Positions 60,097-64,000 of a stretch of 64,000 nt of DNA are shown one piece after another. Positions within the stretch are counted from its first letter, which is position 1; every line of letters starts with the position of its first letter. Location: the NCBI GenBank assembly GCA_039881145.1, contig JAYKKI010000015.1, forward strand, positions 24,784,501 to 24,848,500, given 5' to 3'. Position numbers and translations under genes: made by a program. This DNA is from Druceiella hillmani. Its lineage: Eukaryota; Arthropoda; Insecta; Lepidoptera; Hepialidae. Below the pieces are notes generated by a model. The model was not told the origin of the DNA. It did not search any database and was given only the letters and a program-made list of their open reading frames with translations.

Positions 60097-61579
60097 TTTA
60101 CCGATATTAATTTTTTTATCAGATACAGAATGATGGATAGTGAAATGTAAACAATATTGCGCAATATGGTATAAACCCATTACTAATTACCACTGCAATA
60201 AATGGTTTAGATGGTGTTATTACGAATAACCAACGCCCACTATGTGCTAATAGTTTTAGACTATATACAGGTATGAATTCTAAAGATAAGAAACTAAAGG
60301 GATGTCCCGTTATGTTTGTAATATTTAAAATTAAATATTTAATCTTTATATCCAGCAAGAATCCACGAGAATATCGAATAATTTTTATAATTTTAAGTTA
60401 AGTCTATAAAAAATTAAATATTATATTTTAGAATCGCTTCCCTTTTGATTAATATATTGAAAACAATTACAAATTAAGCACCACTACCCACGAAAACGTA
60501 AATATTTATTACAGGTAATTTATACGGTTCAGATTAATTGTCCCGTAATTATAATCGCGTATGACGTGACAGAGTTACTGCAGTTTTAACATCATCTATT
60601 GTAATGTATACAATTAGACTACAATTATCAATATCATATAATTTTACTCCCCCCCCCCGTTATAGTAGAAATTAATAAAATAATACATTTTTCTTAACAT
60701 TCCCTTGTACATTTTATATGCACGAGATTAGGAATGGAATAATACCAAAGCACACGAAACATATGATAAAAGGTTTACAAAGGTCATATTTACGTTTGAG
60801 TAAAATATCTACCTGTCTTACCAAAACACTTTTACCCACTTCAATAAAATTTCGAATAAAACCACCCACTTTTACGTAACAAAACCTTTACACTTTACAC
60901 TTACTTTTCTGTAGCCTCTTAAATACAAATAAGTAATTAACATAAATTTTCATTCCAAAATTATAGTTAAATAATAAAAGAATAGAGGAATAACTCAATA
61001 AATGATTATATCCCTAAACAATTATTAAAATTTGTGCGTGCCTTTGATTGGATATTTAGCTCCTGTGAAGGTTTCTGAGTTGACCGCAAACTGGCAACAT
61101 AAATTTCATCAATTTACAACTATCCGACCGCGGCAAGGTGTAATCAAACTTTGCAATTGCTTCAATCAATTTATTTCCAAAAAGGAAGTTCCGTAGGATC
61201 CCCTTTCCACAGAGACTCTACCCTCGTCCCTTAGTCAAATATCCTTCAAAAGATGAATAAACAGATATATTATCTCGATGTTTTAAGACTAGTTCTTGGG
61301 GGAAGTCTCGGGTGATTTAGGCGCATTTCGGCCGTAGGTCAGAGGTTGAAATACGGTTGGTCGTAATCTTTTGCTTTCATCAGGGCATGAACAGGAACAA
61401 CTAAATAAAATACTTATGATAATAAAATAATTTCGTGAAATACATTTTTTTCATGTTTCTTCGTTCCGACGCATCGTTTCTGAGAAAATGGTCTCTGAGT
61501 GCAGAAAAATGTAAATGTATTGCCTATCTTTTAAAAAAATAGGACATCAAGAATTATCGCTGTAGTTTTCCCACAAACT
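60097..61579. other. AT-rich stretch without a supportable gene
   Basis: It contains a run of ten C at about 60649, a GC-richer patch at 61290-61400 (GGCGCATTTCGGCCGTAGG) and chance-length frames such as minus 60119-60358. Nothing could be identified. Confidence 0.4.
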
Positions 61580-62040
61580 TTGCGTGGGCTTCTAAAATTC
61601 CATATTTTATTCATAATCTTAGGTTGAATAGTTTCGACAATCGGAGGATCGGCAATATTTTTGCATATTTCTCAACATGTGTCTAAGATATATCATCTAA
61701 AGTTATGAAAAATATTTTTGAGACTCTTATAACTAGAAAAAAAACCCGTTATAACTAGAATAAACTCCGCGGTATTTATGGGATTCAAAAAAACTCGAGT
61801 ACTTAAGTTGCTCTTCTTAAAACTTTCTAATGAATATTTTTAAGTTTTAGCTTATGCAGGTTAGTAGATTGCAATATATGCGGGTCGATATATTATATTA
61901 CTTTGCCAAATATCAAGTTTCTACGTCCAGCCGTTTCTAAAAAAAATACGGTTGTGGCGGATATACGTACAGACACATGAGCGATATCATAAGGGTTCTG
62001 TTTTTTCTTATAAGTTTTTTCTTATAAGCTGAGCAAAGTA
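61580..62040 (+). repeat. Third copy of the 59.2-kb repeat plus its tail
   Basis: 61584-61860 matches the tandem unit at 59.2 kb (CTTCTAAAATTCCATATTTT, GGCAATATTTTTGCATATTT, GCGGTATTTATGGGATT). The following 61880-62040 has CCAAATATCAAGTTTCTACG, then ACGTACAGACACATGAGCGA, then TATCATAAGGGTTCTG. This resembles tails common in arthropod mobile elements. GAGCGATATCATAAGGGTTCT corresponds to the first bases of the tandem units, so tail and body are joined head-to-tail at 59.2 kb. Confidence 0.75.
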
Positions 62041-62354
62041 GAAAACAATATAATTTCATCGATCTGTATGGCGGTATGATACAATTTAGTATAAACTTCT
62101 AATCCTGTATATCTTTAAAAAGCTTAGGATACGTTTTATTTAAAGGAAGTGGCAAAGATTATTTCAATATTTCATGAATATGAAAATAATTTATTAAACC
62201 TTGAAAAAAATTCTGCATTAAATTTGACCTTTAATATTTACAATAAATCGTTTCAATTGAAAAGATGAATTATATTTTTAAAAACTGCTCAAGATGGACA
62301 TGAGTAGTAACGTACAATTAATGAAGAAAATTTGAATTCGGAAATAAAACTTAC

Positions 62355-62600
62355 TTCACACTCGTTTAGCGGTTAAATCTGCAAATGTCCAACAATCAAA
62401 CCTTGTGAGGAACTGGTTTCCTATGGATAGTACGCATGTCGATAATGTAGACCTTTCCCGAATGCAGAGTGGGCAGAACCAGCTTATTTTAGTGGAGAGC
62501 AGCACCGCTGTGACAACTCCAGCAGGCGTTCTAACCGCTGTGACGCAACTCATCACCAAAGGTCCCATATAGGTGCGGTGAATCACCTTTCTTTAGGAAT
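62355..62600 (-). other. GC-richer, exon-like island (strand uncertain)
   Basis: About 240 bp near 47% GC, open on both strands. On the minus strand a 76-codon frame (62586-62356) starts at ATG (MIHRTYMGPLVMSC...) and includes WFCPLCIRERSTLS and QFLTRFDCWTFADL. Its TGA overlaps an excellent donor, GAA|GTAAGT, at 62355/62354. On the plus strand 62348-62569 is also open (NWFPMDSTHVDN, then QLILVESSTAVTTPAG). Neither product is recognised. It may be a non-coding or partially coding exon on the minus strand, or a segment of a mobile element. Confidence 0.35.
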
Positions 62601-64000
62601 GGGATTATGTCGTTACGCATTTTATATTTTATTTTATTAGATTAAATGATATAAATACACCATTAATGATTTCAGTAAATGAATTTTACTAAATTTACTA
62701 ACAAGATAATTACTCAATGTTACATTTAACTGTGAGTGATATTTTAAGGGACATAAGGTTAATTCATACATGAGAGAAACGTTTATTGTTAAAGCTTAGA
62801 AAGTGATACGTTGAGACCTATCCATTTGTGTTAAGTTCTGTAATTAAAAGTTTGTTAAAAATATTTTTCCAATTATGCAAATATTGGTCTATTTCACATG
62901 TTCTTCTTTATTTTTAAATCATTGAAGCCATGTGGAAACTTTTGATTAGACCGACCAACTTATATACACCACCATTAATGTACAATTTATATTATCGTAC
63001 TGAAAATATAAATAATGGCATAAACTAAACAATATTCCCTACAAATTTCAACAACAAGAACATTGCCAGATATATAATAAGCCTATATTAACTAGAATAT
63101 GTAAATAAGAAGTACTTTACCCACTTTCCATTTTACGTAGCAATTTATTTCCTTAATAACTAATACTACTAATAAAACACACATAATAACAGTAACAATT
63201 ATAATAATAATAATATACGCAGTAAAATTATTTTCGAGTACACTTCGCAAGAACACCCAACTTAGTGACCGGGCAAAGGTTATATTAGTTATATGCCCAC
63301 GTGCTCATGCATTAGAATCTACGCGTTCTTTGAAAGAAACTACCGATATTTGCCTATATAAGGTGTATTAAGAATAAAGAGGGAAGTTTTTGTCGAAAAA
63401 AATTTTAGTCGAAATTTTTCAGAAGTTCTAAAACTTTGGTACTTCTCACTTTTTTAAACACATTCTTTGCGTCGCTAATTATATACGAGTGCAATGGTCC
63501 CAATGAAATTATTGTTTCATTGATATGAAGAAAAAAGATCCTTCGTTTTATCCATTCAAAGGACGTTACAAGTCCTATTACTTTTCAAGTCATTTTACTG
63601 AATCACAAACATTTTCTGTCATTATAGCTATACCCAGGTCTTTTAGTTTCTGATATTGTTTTGTTTTGCTTCATTGTATTTCAATATATAATTTTGTTGC
63701 GTGATTATTATTTCTTTTACCATTTATTTACATTATTCGTAATCTGCTAAGATGCTAATATTTAACATATATTGCATTATGATTTGTCGTGTCGTTTGAT
63801 ATTGATTTAACATATATTGCATTTGAGGTTGTCCCATTAATAAATTGTCCAGGTGTAACTAAGTTTTTAAGGTTACCAGTAGTCATAATAATATTTTTAG
63901 AAGTAAAATTGTAAAGCAAATCAACCTGTAAAGCAATGTAGATATCAAACTACGAGGGTTACGGAAACATTTAGACATATTTTAATATTTAATATTTTAA
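62601..64000. other. AT-rich stretch without a supportable gene
   Basis: No protein-like frame was recognised. ATTTAACATATATTGCATT occurs twice near 63760 and 63808. Nothing else of note. Confidence 0.45.

Overview
The window looks like intergenic or intronic DNA from an arthropod, most likely an insect. It is AT-rich (about 70% AT by eye). It has long (TA)n tracts, relics of mariner and pogo-type DNA transposons and of non-LTR retrotransposons, and no bacterial gene organisation. No complete, intact host gene could be supported. The species cannot be determined from the sequence alone.

Layout. Bases 1-998 hold two diverged copies of a short GC-rich repeat. Bases 999-8385 form a giant inverted repeat: a left arm (999-5222) and a right arm (5566-8385) are diverged reverse complements around a 343-bp spacer. 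The spacer carries a fragment of a non-LTR reverse transcriptase. The left arm alone was later invaded by a 1088-bp element with imperfect terminal inverted repeats and an 8-bp target duplication. A mariner C-terminal scrap (minus strand, ~10.75-10.84 kb) and a possible small terminal exon (~11.77 kb) follow.

The best-defined element is at 12299-15424. It is a 3126-bp pogo/Tigger-like transposon with perfect 23-bp inverted repeats, a TA target duplication, repeated subterminal motifs and a decayed transposase gene. That gene has a Psq-type helix-turn-helix, a CENP-B-like DNA-binding region, a DDD catalytic core and a C-terminal PHD-type zinc finger. Two stops and about four frame breaks inactivate it, although the ends are intact.

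From 15.4 to 64 kb the sequence is gene-poor. It contains perfect palindromes (16517, 18519, 24613, 34807, 60043), a 53-bp tandem repeat (31.3 kb), a foldback element (40.0 kb), a roughly 780-bp G-free pentamer-type array related to telomere-like CCTAA (40.3-41.1 kb), and a possible SINE piece (41.5 kb). A 16-17-bp minisatellite is present in both orientations around a 1.4-kb core (46.1-48.0 kb). Non-LTR reverse transcriptase relics lie at 48.5 and 53.1-53.8 kb and a mariner transposase relic at 54.8-55.2 kb. A 331-bp tandem duplication at 59.2 kb has a third copy at 61.6 kb.

A few exon-like islands stand out: minus 32342-32449, plus 27174-27335, minus 19725-19943, and ~62.35-62.59 kb. They have higher GC, uninterrupted frames or splice-like borders, but none could be assigned to a known protein. 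Two TATA-type promoter candidates (37.7 and 42.85 kb) are weak. No RNA gene, CRISPR array or operon was seen.
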